A DNA stretch of 64,000 nt from positions 62,001-126,000 of the forward strand of contig NZ_JACAPR010000032.1 in NCBI RefSeq assembly GCF_013385635.1. The letters run 5' to 3'. Under the pieces are notes generated by a model. It did no database searches. It saw only the letters and a list, made by a program, of their open reading frames with translations, and was not told the origin of the DNA. Of the stretch, positions 1 to 8,260 are shown one piece after another. The first letter of the stretch is position 1. Every line of letters begins with the position of its first letter. Origin of the DNA: Pseudomonas gingeri. GTDB lineage: Bacteria; Pseudomonadota; Gammaproteobacteria; Pseudomonadales; Pseudomonadaceae. Made by a program: the position numbers and the translations under genes.

Positions 1-247
1 CGAGTTGATCTCGATCAACGCCAGCCGCCTGCTCTATCGCCTGCATTTCTTCGCCGAGTTCCAGCTGGGACGCAATCGCTCCAGCGACCCGGCGGAAACC
101 TGGCACGAGCGTGAATTGGACGGCTTGCCGTCTTTTACCGGGGTGACGGTGCGGGTCGATGCCATCGACCCGGCCGACCCCAATCTGCACCGCCCAGGCC
201 CCGACGGGCGTCTGGAGCTGTTTTTTTCAGGAGACGTAAAGCAATGA
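1..247 (+). CDS. Phage tail terminator-like protein, gp37/DUF1834 type (5' end missing)
   Basis: The reading frame is open from the left edge, so the start lies outside the window and only about 81 C-terminal residues are seen. The C-terminal pattern with VRVDAIDPAD and PGPDGRLEL, and its place directly before a DUF2635 gene and the sheath gene, match Mu gp37-like proteins, which cap the tail tube during assembly. Its stop overlaps the next start (ATGA), as expected in a tightly coupled tail operon. The family call rests mainly on order; the visible part carries no catalytic motif. Confidence 0.6.
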   Translation, partial: ELISINASRLLYRLHFFAEFQLGRNRSSDPAETWHERELDGLPSFTGVTVRVDAIDPADPNLHRPGPDGRLELFFSGDVKQ

Positions 248-426
248 CTCAACGCATCACCGTAGTGCCGGCCGAAGGCCGCGCCGTACCGGATCCGGAA
301 GCCGGCGATCTGCTGCCGGTCGCCGGTCGCGAAGTGGCTGACAGCGCCTGGTGGCGCCGTCGTCAGGCCGATGGCGATATCACTCTCTCCGCCGTGCAAG
401 CGGCACAACCACAGGATGCCCAATAA
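244..426 (+). CDS. DUF2635 small tail-cluster protein (Mu gp38 type)
   Basis: A 60-residue protein with the pattern of DUF2635: an N-terminal VVPAEGRAVPDPE segment, then LLPVAGREV and a WWRRR basic patch. In Mu-like phages this small gene always lies between gp37 and the sheath gene; its role is unknown. It overlaps the preceding gene by four bases and the sheath start by one (TAATG), so translation is probably coupled. Length and position agree with the family. Confidence 0.75.
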   Translation: MTQRITVVPAEGRAVPDPEAGDLLPVAGREVADSAWWRRRQADGDITLSAVQAAQPQDAQ

Positions 427-1922
427 TGGCTATCGGATTCAGCAACATTCCCGCGGACCTGCGTGTTCCGCTGTTCTACGCCGAGATGGACAACTCGGCG
501 GCCAATAGCGCGTCGTCGACCCTGCGTCGACTGATCGTCGCCCAGGTCAATGACAATGCCGCCAGCCCGGAAGTCGGCAGCCTGGTGCTGGTCTCCAGCG
601 TCGCCCTGGCGAAAAGCATCGGTGGCCAGGGCTCGATGCTCGCCGCGATGTACGACACCTGGCGCAAGACCGACCCGATCGGCGAAATCTGGTGCCTGCC
701 GCTGCGCAATACCACCGGCGCCATTGCCAAGGCCGATCTGAAGCTGACCGGCGCCGCCACTGAAAGCGGCGTGCTCAACCTGTATGTCGGCGGTGTGCGG
801 GTCCAGGCCGCCGTGGTCAACGGCGCGACCGCCGCCCAGGTGGCAACCACCCTGGCCCTGCAAGTCAATGCCGCCGCCGACCTGCCGGTCAGCGCCGTGG
901 CCACCGACGGCACCGTCACCCTGAGCTGCAAATGGACCGGTGACAGCGGCAACGACATCAGCCTGCAGTTCAATCGCCTGGGCAAGAGCAACGGCGAGGA
1001 AACCCCGGCCGGCCTGACCATCGTCACCGCCAAGATGGCCGGCGGCGCCGGTGTGCCGGATCAGGTCGCGGCCCTCGCGGCCCTGGGCGACGAACCGTTC
1101 GAGTTCATCTGCCAGCCATGGTCCGACGCGGCCAGCCTGAGCACCTGGCAGGCGGCGATGGACGACAATGTCGGTCGCTGGTCCTGGTCCAAGCAGCTGT
1201 TCGGCCATGTCTACACCGCCAAGCGCGGCACCATCGGCACCCTGGTGGCCGCCGGTCAGACCCGCAACGACCAGCACATGACCATCCAGGCCCTGGAGCC
1301 CGGCGTTCCGCAACCGTTCTGGATCCAGGCCGCCGCGCTGGCCGCGCGCACCGCGGTGTTCATCTCCGCCGACGCCAGCCGTCCGACCCAGAGCGGCAGT
1401 CTGCCGGGTATCGATCCGGCCCCGGCCAGCGAGCGCTTCACCCTGACCGAGCGCCAGTCGCTGCTCAGCTACGGCATCGCCACCGCGTACTACGAAGGCG
1501 GCTACGTGCGCATCCAGCGTGCGATCACCACCTACCAGAAAAACGCGTACGGCCAGGCGGACAACTCCTACCTGGACAGCGAAACCATGCACCAGTCGGC
1601 CTTTATCGTCCGTCGCCTGCAAAGCGTGATTACCAGCAAGTACGGTCGCCACAAGCTCGCCAGCGATGGCACCCGCTTCGGCGCCGGCCAGCCGATCGTC
1701 ACCCCGAGCACCATTCGCGGCGAGCTGATCGCCCAGTACGCCAAGCTCGAACTGGAAGGTCATGTGGAAAACGCCGAGCTGTTCGCCGAGCACCTGATCG
1801 TCGAGCGCGACAGCCAGGACCCGAGCCGGATCAACGTGCTGTTCCCGCCTGACTACATCAACGGCCTGCGCGTGTTCGCGCTGCTCAACCAGTTCCGTCT
1901 GCAGTACGACGCGGTGGCCTGA
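426..1922 (+). CDS. Contractile tail sheath protein (Mu gpL / gp39 type)
   Basis: 498 residues, a normal size for Mu/SfV sheath proteins. The sheath polymerises around the tube and contracts to drive it into the target cell. The N-terminus MAIGFSNIPADLRVP and the C-terminal arm with INGLRVFALLNQFRLQYD are typical of the family. I chose the ATG at 426 because it overlaps the DUF2635 stop; an open frame continues 75 bases further up but would overlap DUF2635 deeply. Presence of a sheath makes this a contractile (R-type) particle, not a flexible one. Confidence 0.95.
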   Translation: MAIGFSNIPADLRVPLFYAEMDNSAANSASSTLRRLIVAQVNDNAASPEVGSLVLVSSVALAKSIGGQGSMLAAMYDTWRKTDPIGEIWCLPLRNTTGAIAKADLKLTGAATESGVLNLYVGGVRVQAAVVNGATAAQVATTLALQVNAAADLPVSAVATDGTVTLSCKWTGDSGNDISLQFNRLGKSNGEETPAGLTIVTAKMAGGAGVPDQVAALAALGDEPFEFICQPWSDAASLSTWQAAMDDNVGRWSWSKQLFGHVYTAKRGTIGTLVAAGQTRNDQHMTIQALEPGVPQPFWIQAAALAARTAVFISADASRPTQSGSLPGIDPAPASERFTLTERQSLLSYGIATAYYEGGYVRIQRAITTYQKNAYGQADNSYLDSETMHQSAFIVRRLQSVITSKYGRHKLASDGTRFGAGQPIVTPSTIRGELIAQYAKLELEGHVENAELFAEHLIVERDSQDPSRINVLFPPDYINGLRVFALLNQFRLQYDAVA

Positions 1923-1956
1923 TCGCCACCCCGTCTTTCAACTCAAAGGTGAAAAC

Positions 1957-2538
1957 ATGAAAACGATCAAACGCTATCTCGGCGCCGGTCTCGTTTCGGT
2001 TGTGCTGCTGGCAACCGGTACCCCGGCGTTCGCCGCCAACCTGTTGGTCAATGGCAGTTTCGAGTCTCCTGGTTGCGCTTACAACTGCATCCTGGATACC
2101 CCTGCCCAGGCCGACTTTATTTCGGGCTGGACGACTTTTCTCTCCGGCGTCGAATACTTCAGCGTACCGGCGACGGTCCCCGGCTCGGCTGCTGCCGACG
2201 GGGTGAACGCCGTGGACCTGGCGAACTACGTCTACATGAATGGCGGCGGCATCCAGCAGAATTTCAAGACTGCTGTCGGTCAACGTTATCGCCTGACCTT
2301 CAGCGCGGGCAACAGCGCAGCGAGCGGTCGTACCGGTACGGGCGTCATTCAGGTCAAGGTGGCAGGGCAGGCAGTGAGTTTCGATACTCCCGTGGTGACC
2401 ACCCAGGCTGTGGCCTGGAAAACCGTCACCTATGACTTCACCGCGACCACGCCCCAAACCACGTTGAGCTTTTTCAACGAAGAGAACCCTTACACGCACT
2501 TTGCCCTCATCGACAACGTCATCGTCGAGCCGCTGTAA
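1957..2538 (+). CDS. Secreted DUF642-like (galactose-binding-fold) protein inserted in the tail operon
   Basis: 193 residues. The first 26 form a clear Sec signal peptide ending in PAFA. The mature part begins with the NLLVNGSFESP hallmark of DUF642/choice-of-anchor proteins, and ends with a FALIDNVIVEPL strand, as in carbohydrate-binding beta-sandwich domains. A ribosome site (AAAGGTGA) precedes the ATG. It lies between the sheath and tube genes, where Mu-like clusters normally have nothing, so I read it as an accessory (moron-type) gene. A function in sugar or envelope binding is inference. It has two close cysteines (CAYNC) that could form a disulfide. Confidence 0.65.
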   Translation: MKTIKRYLGAGLVSVVLLATGTPAFAANLLVNGSFESPGCAYNCILDTPAQADFISGWTTFLSGVEYFSVPATVPGSAAADGVNAVDLANYVYMNGGGIQQNFKTAVGQRYRLTFSAGNSAASGRTGTGVIQVKVAGQAVSFDTPVVTTQAVAWKTVTYDFTATTPQTTLSFFNEENPYTHFALIDNVIVEPL

Positions 2539-2623
2539 GTCGCACTCACTTCACTGATCCGCCCCTTTGTCTAGTTGCACGGCATCGACAGGGGGCGTCA
2601 TTTTTATTGCAAGGAGATACACC

Positions 2624-2971
2624 ATGGGTCAACTGATTGCGGGCACCTGCTACGTCAAAGTGGACGGCGCTCAACTGACCATCAACGGCGGCTGCGAAGC
2701 GCCCCTGATGGCTGTCAAACGGGAAACGGTCGTACCGGGTTTCTACAAGGAAACCGATATCACCCCGTCCTTCAAGGTCACTGCGCTGCACACCCCGGAC
2801 TTCCCCCTCAAACAACTGATCGCCGGTTCCGACATGACCGTCACCTGCGAATTCAGCAACGGCAAGGTCTATGTACTGGCCGGTGCCTACCTGGTCGAAG
2901 AGCCGGTCGCCAAGGGCGATGACGCGGCCATCGAGCTGAAATTCGAAGGCATCAAGGGGACCTGGCAATGA
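2624..2971 (+). CDS. Tail tube protein (Mu gpM type)
   Basis: 115 residues, the usual size of Mu-like tube proteins, which stack as hexameric rings inside the sheath. The pattern MGQLIAGTCYVKVDG, then VPGFYKETDITPSFKV and a glycine-rich end fits the family. The start at 2624 is supported by AAGGAG at 2611-2616; the frame is open from 2567 but without a better start. The stop overlaps the following chaperone start by four bases (ATGA). Confidence 0.9.
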   Translation: MGQLIAGTCYVKVDGAQLTINGGCEAPLMAVKRETVVPGFYKETDITPSFKVTALHTPDFPLKQLIAGSDMTVTCEFSNGKVYVLAGAYLVEEPVAKGDDAAIELKFEGIKGTWQ

Positions 2972-3264
2972 CCGATCCGGTGAAGTTGCAGGTGCCCATC
3001 GAGGCCCACGGCGAGCCGCTGGTCGAACTCACCCTGCGCCGTCCGACGGTGCAGGAAGTGCGAGCGATCAAGGCACTGCCATACAAGATCGACAAGAGCG
3101 AAGAGGTCAGCCTCGACATGGATGTCGCGGCCAAGTACATCGCGGTCTGCGCCGGTATTCCGCCGTCGTCGGTCAACCAGCTCGACCTGTCCGACCTCAA
3201 CACCTTGAGCTGGGCGGTGGCGGGTTTTTTCATGAGTGCGGCATCGCAGCCATCGGTGAGCTGA
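2968..3264 (+). CDS. Tail assembly chaperone, unshifted product (Mu gp41 type)
   Basis: 98 residues read without frameshift. The sequence has the LTLRRPTVQEVRAIKAL core typical of gp41/GpE-like chaperones that coat the tape-measure protein before tube polymerisation. It starts inside the tube gene (ATGA overlap). Near its 3' end it carries a T TTT TTC heptamer, and a second open frame continues at -1 to the tape-measure start, so this is the short form of a two-product gene as in Mu gp41/41'. Confidence 0.85.
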   Translation: MTDPVKLQVPIEAHGEPLVELTLRRPTVQEVRAIKALPYKIDKSEEVSLDMDVAAKYIAVCAGIPPSSVNQLDLSDLNTLSWAVAGFFMSAASQPSVS

Positions 3265-3395
3265 TTGCGATCGCCTATGACCTGGCCTGGTTCTGGAAGG
3301 TTGACCCCGAACAGATGATGGCCAGGCCACTGGATGTGCTCCGGGAGTCCCTGGAGCACGCGCAACGGATCAATGCGATGCAGCAGGTGCAGTGA
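2968..3395 (+). CDS. Tail assembly chaperone, -1 frameshifted long form (gp41-gp41' fusion)
   Basis: Slipping back one base at 3225-3231 joins the first 88 codons to a second frame (HECGIAAIGELIAIAYDLAW onward, ending INAMQQVQ), giving a 142-residue protein that stops at 3393-3395. That stop overlaps the tape-measure ATG by one base (TGATG). Established knowledge: most long-tailed phages make a G and a GT form this way, in a fixed ratio. Without the shift, the 130 bases from 3265 to 3394 would be an unexplained gap in an otherwise overlapping operon. Confidence 0.8.
3225..3231 (+). promoter_or_regulatory. -1 programmed ribosomal frameshift site T TTT TTC
   Basis: The heptamer lies in register with the chaperone frame (zero-frame codons TTT and TTC), the X XXY YYZ arrangement needed for tandem slippage. 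The -1 frame is open through to 3395. Confidence 0.8.
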
Positions 3396-5023
3396 TGGCC
3401 AAGAAAAAAGTAAGTGTCAGTTCCGAGGATCTGCAGTCCCTCGTGGCGGCTGCGGCCGCGGCTTTAGCAGCCAAAAAGGCCAGTGAAGAGACGAGCAAGG
3501 TCGGCAATCTCAAAAAAAGCCTGGAAGACAGTGGCCTCAACAAGTTGAACCTGACCGGTGGCGGCTTGCTGACGCCTTTCACCAGCGGCCTCAAGGCCGC
3601 TATCAAGGAGCAGGACCGACTGGCCAAGACGGCCAATGTCAGCAAGGCACCGGCACTGCCCAAGGCGGCAATACTACCCAAGGCACCGATAGCCCCCAAA
3701 GTCCCGGCAGTTGCGAAAGCACCTGCGGTTCCGAAATTGTCTGCCGTGCCGAAAGTGCCTGCAGTACCGAAAGTAGCAGTACCAAAAGTGCCGCAGGCCG
3801 CGAATAACGGGCTGGGCGAAACCTCGCAGCATCTGGAGGCGCTCGGCAAGGCGCTGGACAAGATTTCGCTGAAGATCGGGCAGGCGCTTTTGCCGGCCTT
3901 CGACAGCATCGTCACCGCGCTGATCCCCCTGGCGACGAGCTTCGGGCAATTCGTCGCGGACAATCCGGCGTTGGTGCAGGCGCTGGCTGTCGGAGCGGTG
4001 GCGTTTACGGTGATTACCGCGGCGGCAATCGGCCTGGCGACGGTGATAGGAGTGCTGACTTCGCCTATCGGATTGATCGCCGCAGCGATTGCGGTGACGG
4101 CGGTGATTATCATGTTGGCATGGAAGCCACTCACCGGCTTTTTCAATTGGGCCATGAGGCTGATCACGGTCGCGGTAATCGCCACGGCGGATGCTTTCAA
4201 GGCGCTGCCGGCGGCCATTGCGGCAGTCTGGGGCAAAGTGACCGCTACCTGGGACAGGGCCATCTCTGAGGCCGGCAAGTTCCTCGGTGAACTCAAGACC
4301 CGATTCGTCAGCGGTTGGAATGAGCTCAAGAGCACGCTTACCAGTTGGTCGCCTCTGGATGATCTGAAAAAGCTCTGGGACGAGGCGAAGGCTTACGTCC
4401 TGGGGATCGGGAGCAGCATCAGCGATGGCTTCCGTCAATCCTGGAATAGCCTCAAGGAGATGTTCAACTGGTCACCCATGGACGCCCTCCGGGCGCTTGG
4501 GACTGGCGTCACTACCGTCTTGGGTGATCTGGGGAGTCAGTTGGGCGAACTCGCGGCGCCTTTCGGCAACTTCATGAGGACGCTGTTCGACGGCGATCCC
4601 CTGGAGGCGTTGAGGACCAGGCTGGGGGCTATTCCCGAGTTCTTTTCCTCATTGCTGGAAAAACTGAAGCCGCTTATCCAGCCGATCAAGGACCTGATCA
4701 GCAGTGTCGTGGATGGCGTCAGCGGATTTTTTGGCGGCGGCGACAAGCCTGTCGTCAAGCCTGCGCTGGCGGGTGTCGGCAGTGCGCAAGACAGCGCGTT
4801 GCTATCCGGTGGCCTGGCGCGCAACTCGAACCTGCTTATCCAGCAAACCGCCGCCAACAACCGTACGCAGCTCGAGGGCGGCCTGACCGTCAGTTTCACC
4901 AATGCGCCAGCGGGCCTGCGGGTCGACCAACCCCAGACCAATCAACCGGGCCTGAGCCTGACGCCTCGCGTCGGCTATCGCTCACTTTCCTTCGGAGGTG
5001 CCTATGGCGAGCAACTGGCGTGA
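3395..5023 (+). CDS. Tail tape measure protein
   Basis: 542 residues; it sets tail length and sits in the tube lumen. Order seen: charged N-terminus; an Ala/Pro/Lys-rich repeat at residues 84-133; a helical part; hydrophobic stretches at about 195-243 typical of tape measures that meet the target membrane; amphipathic helices with repeated WSPLDDLKKLW and WSPMDALRALG motifs; and a polar C-terminus. I chose ATG 3395, which overlaps the chaperone stop, over the GTG three bases earlier. At the usual 0.15 nm per residue this predicts a tail near 80 nm (inference). Confidence 0.9.
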   Translation: MAKKKVSVSSEDLQSLVAAAAAALAAKKASEETSKVGNLKKSLEDSGLNKLNLTGGGLLTPFTSGLKAAIKEQDRLAKTANVSKAPALPKAAILPKAPIAPKVPAVAKAPAVPKLSAVPKVPAVPKVAVPKVPQAANNGLGETSQHLEALGKALDKISLKIGQALLPAFDSIVTALIPLATSFGQFVADNPALVQALAVGAVAFTVITAAAIGLATVIGVLTSPIGLIAAAIAVTAVIIMLAWKPLTGFFNWAMRLITVAVIATADAFKALPAAIAAVWGKVTATWDRAISEAGKFLGELKTRFVSGWNELKSTLTSWSPLDDLKKLWDEAKAYVLGIGSSISDGFRQSWNSLKEMFNWSPMDALRALGTGVTTVLGDLGSQLGELAAPFGNFMRTLFDGDPLEALRTRLGAIPEFFSSLLEKLKPLIQPIKDLISSVVDGVSGFFGGGDKPVVKPALAGVGSAQDSALLSGGLARNSNLLIQQTAANNRTQLEGGLTVSFTNAPAGLRVDQPQTNQPGLSLTPRVGYRSLSFGGAYGEQLA

Positions 5024-6290
5024 TCGTTTGTTGCCGGCGTCGTTTCGCGGCGTGCCGTTCTGGGTCGACCAGGCGAAAACCCCGGTCGGCCAGAAAGGCC
5101 AGTTGCATGAATACCCTCAGCGCGACCAGCCGTTCTTCGAGCGGCTCGGCCAACAGGCGAAGATCCATGACCTGACGGCATTTATCGTCGGTGCCGATTG
5201 CCTGGAGCTGCGTGACAACCTGCTCAAGGCCCTGGAGCAGGGCAGTGGTGAACTGGTCCACCCCTGGTTGGGACGGATGCAGGTCAAGGTCGGTGAATGC
5301 GACATGACCCAGACCCGCCAGGATGGCGGGCTGGTGACCTTCAACCTGAAGTTCTACCCGGACGAGCTGCTGCAGTTCCCCAAGGCCGTCGTCGATACCA
5401 AGGAGCAGTTGCAGGTGGCGTCGAGCAAATTGCTCGACGCTTCGGTGGTGCGCTTCGATGGGGCGATGGCGCTGGTCAATCAGGCGCGGGTCAGCGTGGA
5501 GAACCTGCGCAAGGGGATTACCCTGGCGTATCACGTGATCGAGCAGGAGTTGCAGCCGCTGATCGAGACGTACGCAACGGTCTATGCCCTGGTCCGCACG
5601 GTCAAGGAGTTCCCGCAGCAACTGAGTGCGGCGGTCAAGGGTGTGCTGGGCGAGTTCAAGGGTGTGGTGGGTGAAGTCCGTGGCCTGGTGGGCGAAGTGC
5701 GAGGCTTGAAAGACTTTGCTGTCCAGGGCTATCGCGGGATGCTGGCCGACCTTTCGAAACAGGTGGAGGAAGCCAAGTCACTCGACACCTCACAGCTGAC
5801 CATTGGCAAGGACTCCGCCGCGGCCTCGCAGGCCACGGTGAACCTGATCCAGGACGCCATGCTGGTGCAGATCTCCCAGCTTGTGTCGATGATCCCGGTG
5901 GCGACGCCGCCGGTGAAACTGGCGACGACGCCATCGCTGGCCCAACAGGCCCAGCAGCCGGTGCAACGCGCCGATGTGCCGGTGGTCGACGACGTGCTGG
6001 CGCTGCGCGACAGCCTCAATGAGGCGATCTGGCAGGCGGCACTCAAGGCCGACTCGGTGCATTACCAGGCGCTCAATACCGTACGCCAGACACTGGTGCA
6101 GCATCTCAACGCGGTGGCGTCCACCGGGGTGCGGCTGATCGACCTGACGCCCAAGAGCAATCTGCCGGCGCTGGTCGTGGCTTACCAGAACTTCGGTGAT
6201 GCCACGCGGGTGGGTGAAGTGGTGCAGCGCAACCGGATTGCGCATCCCGGCTTCATACCGCCGGTGCCGCTGCAGATCTCCCGGGAGTAA
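5004..6290 (+). CDS. Mu gp43-like DNA circularisation N-domain protein (tail hub / tape-measure partner)
   Basis: 428 residues. The N-terminal 100 residues (NWRDRLLPASFRGVPF, then HEYPQRD and GECDMTQTRQDGG) form the domain named DNA circulation protein N; in contractile tails this protein belongs to the distal tube/hub, not to DNA handling. The rest is long helical segments. It overlaps the tape-measure gene by 20 bases; GGAGGT at 4994-4999 decides the ATG at 5004 over a GTG at 4998 that falls inside the ribosome site. The gp44-like gene starts three bases after its stop. Confidence 0.85.
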   Translation: MASNWRDRLLPASFRGVPFWVDQAKTPVGQKGQLHEYPQRDQPFFERLGQQAKIHDLTAFIVGADCLELRDNLLKALEQGSGELVHPWLGRMQVKVGECDMTQTRQDGGLVTFNLKFYPDELLQFPKAVVDTKEQLQVASSKLLDASVVRFDGAMALVNQARVSVENLRKGITLAYHVIEQELQPLIETYATVYALVRTVKEFPQQLSAAVKGVLGEFKGVVGEVRGLVGEVRGLKDFAVQGYRGMLADLSKQVEEAKSLDTSQLTIGKDSAAASQATVNLIQDAMLVQISQLVSMIPVATPPVKLATTPSLAQQAQQPVQRADVPVVDDVLALRDSLNEAIWQAALKADSVHYQALNTVRQTLVQHLNAVASTGVRLIDLTPKSNLPALVVAYQNFGDATRVGEVVQRNRIAHPGFIPPVPLQISRE

Positions 6291-6293
6291 GCC

Positions 6294-7334
6294 ATGAACG
6301 ACATCGACAATGCCGTCGTCCTGCTGGTCGACGGCCTGAGCTACGAAGGCTGGAAGGCCATCGAAATCAGCGCCGACCTGGAGCGTCAGTTCCGTACCTT
6401 CAAACTGGGCATCACCTGGCAATGGCCGGGGCAGACCCTGGCCGTGCCGATCAAGGCCGGGGCGCGTTGTTCTGTCCTGATCGGCTGCGACCTGGTGCTC
6501 ACCGGACATGTCTACCAGGCGCCCATCAGCTATGACGGCAACCAGATCAGCCTGACCATCGAGGGCAGTTCGCTGACCCGCGACCTGGTGGATTGCGCGG
6601 CCATCAACCAGCCGAGCCAGTGGCGCCAGCAGAGCATGCTGACGATCGTCAAGGCGCTCGCCAAACCCTACCAGGTCAACGTGCGCAGCGAGATCCCGGA
6701 GACCACCAAGTTGCAGACCCACAGCATCGTGCCGGGGGAAACGGTGTTCAAGTCCATCGACCGCCTGCTGACCTTGTACCGGGTGTTTTCCACCGATGAT
6801 GCCGACGGCAACCTGGTGCTCGCCAGGCCGGGAAGCGGCGGGCGCGCCAGCGATGTGCTGGAGCTGGGCAAGAACATCCTTTCGGCCAATACCGCGCGGG
6901 ATTACAGCGCGGTGTTTTCCGAATACCGGGTGATCGGCCAGCACAAGGGCAGCGACCAGAAAAGCGGCAGCGCGGTCAGCGAGGTGTCCGGTGTGTCCAG
7001 CGAGGCCAATCCGCAGCGCAGGCGGGTCACGGTGATCAGCGAAAGCGTGCAGCTCACCCCGGAGCTGGCCCAGCAACGGGCCGACTGGGAGCGTGCGACC
7101 CGCACCGGCAAGGCCCTGGCCACCACTTACACCGTGCAGGGTTGGCGCCAGTCCAACGGCGATCTGTGGCGACACAATCTGCTGGTGCGGGTGAAGGACC
7201 CGGTACTGGGGCTGGACCAGGACATGCTGATTTCCAAGGTCACCTATTCGTTGTCCGCGCAGGGTTCGATCACCACCCTGGACGTAGCGCCACCGCAGGT
7301 CTTCGACGCCACGCCGGCGCCGACCAAGAAGTAG
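6294..7334 (+). CDS. Baseplate hub protein, Mu gp44 (gpP) type
   Basis: 346 residues, typical of the Mu gp44 hub, a trimer with a cell-puncturing fold related to T4 gp27 and P2 gpD. It shows the expected N-terminal beta-rich segment (AIEISADLERQFRTFKLGITW), a middle part with VPGETVFKSIDRLLTLYRV and a C-terminal ISKVTYSLSAQGSITTLDV strand. It lies directly between the gp43-like gene and the spike gene, the conserved order. No truncation is seen. Confidence 0.88.
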   Translation: MNDIDNAVVLLVDGLSYEGWKAIEISADLERQFRTFKLGITWQWPGQTLAVPIKAGARCSVLIGCDLVLTGHVYQAPISYDGNQISLTIEGSSLTRDLVDCAAINQPSQWRQQSMLTIVKALAKPYQVNVRSEIPETTKLQTHSIVPGETVFKSIDRLLTLYRVFSTDDADGNLVLARPGSGGRASDVLELGKNILSANTARDYSAVFSEYRVIGQHKGSDQKSGSAVSEVSGVSSEANPQRRRVTVISESVQLTPELAQQRADWERATRTGKALATTYTVQGWRQSNGDLWRHNLLVRVKDPVLGLDQDMLISKVTYSLSAQGSITTLDVAPPQVFDATPAPTKK

Positions 7335-7352
7335 TCATCCAAGGAACAAACC

Positions 7353-7862
7353 ATGAGCCTACTGACACGCCTACTGGCGCGCGGCACCGTCGTGCTCGCC
7401 AGCTCGGCCAATAAACTGCAATCGCTGCAAATGCGCCTGACCGCCGGCGAAGTGAACGACGACATGGAGCACTTCGAACCCTACGGTTTCACCAGCAATC
7501 CGCTGGCCGGCGCCGAAGGCATCGCGACCTTTCTTGGCGGCGATCGCTCCCATGGCATCGTGCTGGTGGTCGCCGACCGCCGCTACCGCCTGCAGAACCT
7601 CGCCCCCGGCGAAGTCGCCCTGTACACCGACGAAGGCGACCGAATCCATTTCAAGCGCGGCCGGATCATCGATATCGATACCGGCACCCTGAACATCCGC
7701 GCCAGCACCGCCATCCACCTCGACAGCCCGACCCTGACCCAGACCGGCAAGATCGTCTCCCAGGGCGACCAGGTCGCCGGCGGCATCAGCCAGATGCAGC
7801 ATGTGCACGGCGGCATCCAGCCGGGCAACGGCCAGACCGGCGTGCCGGCGGGAGGTGCCTGA
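7353..7862 (+). CDS. Baseplate spike protein, Mu gp45 / GpV type
   Basis: 169 residues. The N-terminal OB-fold part is followed by a beta-helix-like region (GTLNIRASTAIHLDSPTLTQTGKI). Near the C-terminus it has QHVHGG, the His-x-His iron-binding tip motif known from Mu gp45 and P2 gpV. The spike trimer is the membrane-piercing point of the particle. The next gene overlaps its stop (TGATG). Confidence 0.9.
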   Translation: MSLLTRLLARGTVVLASSANKLQSLQMRLTAGEVNDDMEHFEPYGFTSNPLAGAEGIATFLGGDRSHGIVLVVADRRYRLQNLAPGEVALYTDEGDRIHFKRGRIIDIDTGTLNIRASTAIHLDSPTLTQTGKIVSQGDQVAGGISQMQHVHGGIQPGNGQTGVPAGGA

Positions 7863-8260
7863 TGTTCGTCTCCAACAACCTCAAGGCGGCGCTGACCCGC
7901 TCGGTGTTGATCAGCCTGTTCACCTGGCGTCGCGCCAACTCCGACGACCCCCTCGACGACGATGAGCGTTTCGGCTGGTGGGGCGACAGTTTTCCCGCGG
8001 TGACCGACGACCGCATCGGCTCGCGGCTGTGGCTGTTGCGGCGGGTCAAGCTGACCGCGCAGACCCAGCTCGACGCCGAATTCTATGCCCGTGAAGCCCT
8101 GCAATGGCTGATCGACGACGGTCATTGCAGCGCCATCGAAATTCAAACCGAACGGCTCGACGCCCAGCGACTGAACCTGCGAACGGTTCTGACCCTGGCC
8201 GGCGGCGAGCGCCTGGATATCAACCCGAACAACAGTTGGCAGGTGACTTATGCCGTTTGA
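7862..8260 (+). CDS. Baseplate protein, Mu gp46 type (W-like)
   Basis: 132 residues with the GP46 family features: a WWGDSFP segment after an acidic DDPLDDDERF stretch, RIGSRLWLLRR, and a C-terminal ILTLAGG-like strand. The protein links spike and wedge in the baseplate. It starts on the spike stop and overlaps the J gene by 11 bases, so it is part of the same translational chain. Confidence 0.88.
   Translation: MFVSNNLKAALTRSVLISLFTWRRANSDDPLDDDERFGWWGDSFPAVTDDRIGSRLWLLRRVKLTAQTQLDAEFYAREALQWLIDDGHCSAIEIQTERLDAQRLNLRTVLTLAGGERLDINPNNSWQVTYAV

Noticed and set aside
363..1793. 476-codon frame opposite the sheath gene
   Set aside because: Antisense shadow of the sheath codon pattern, Gly/Ala/Gln-rich, no domain.
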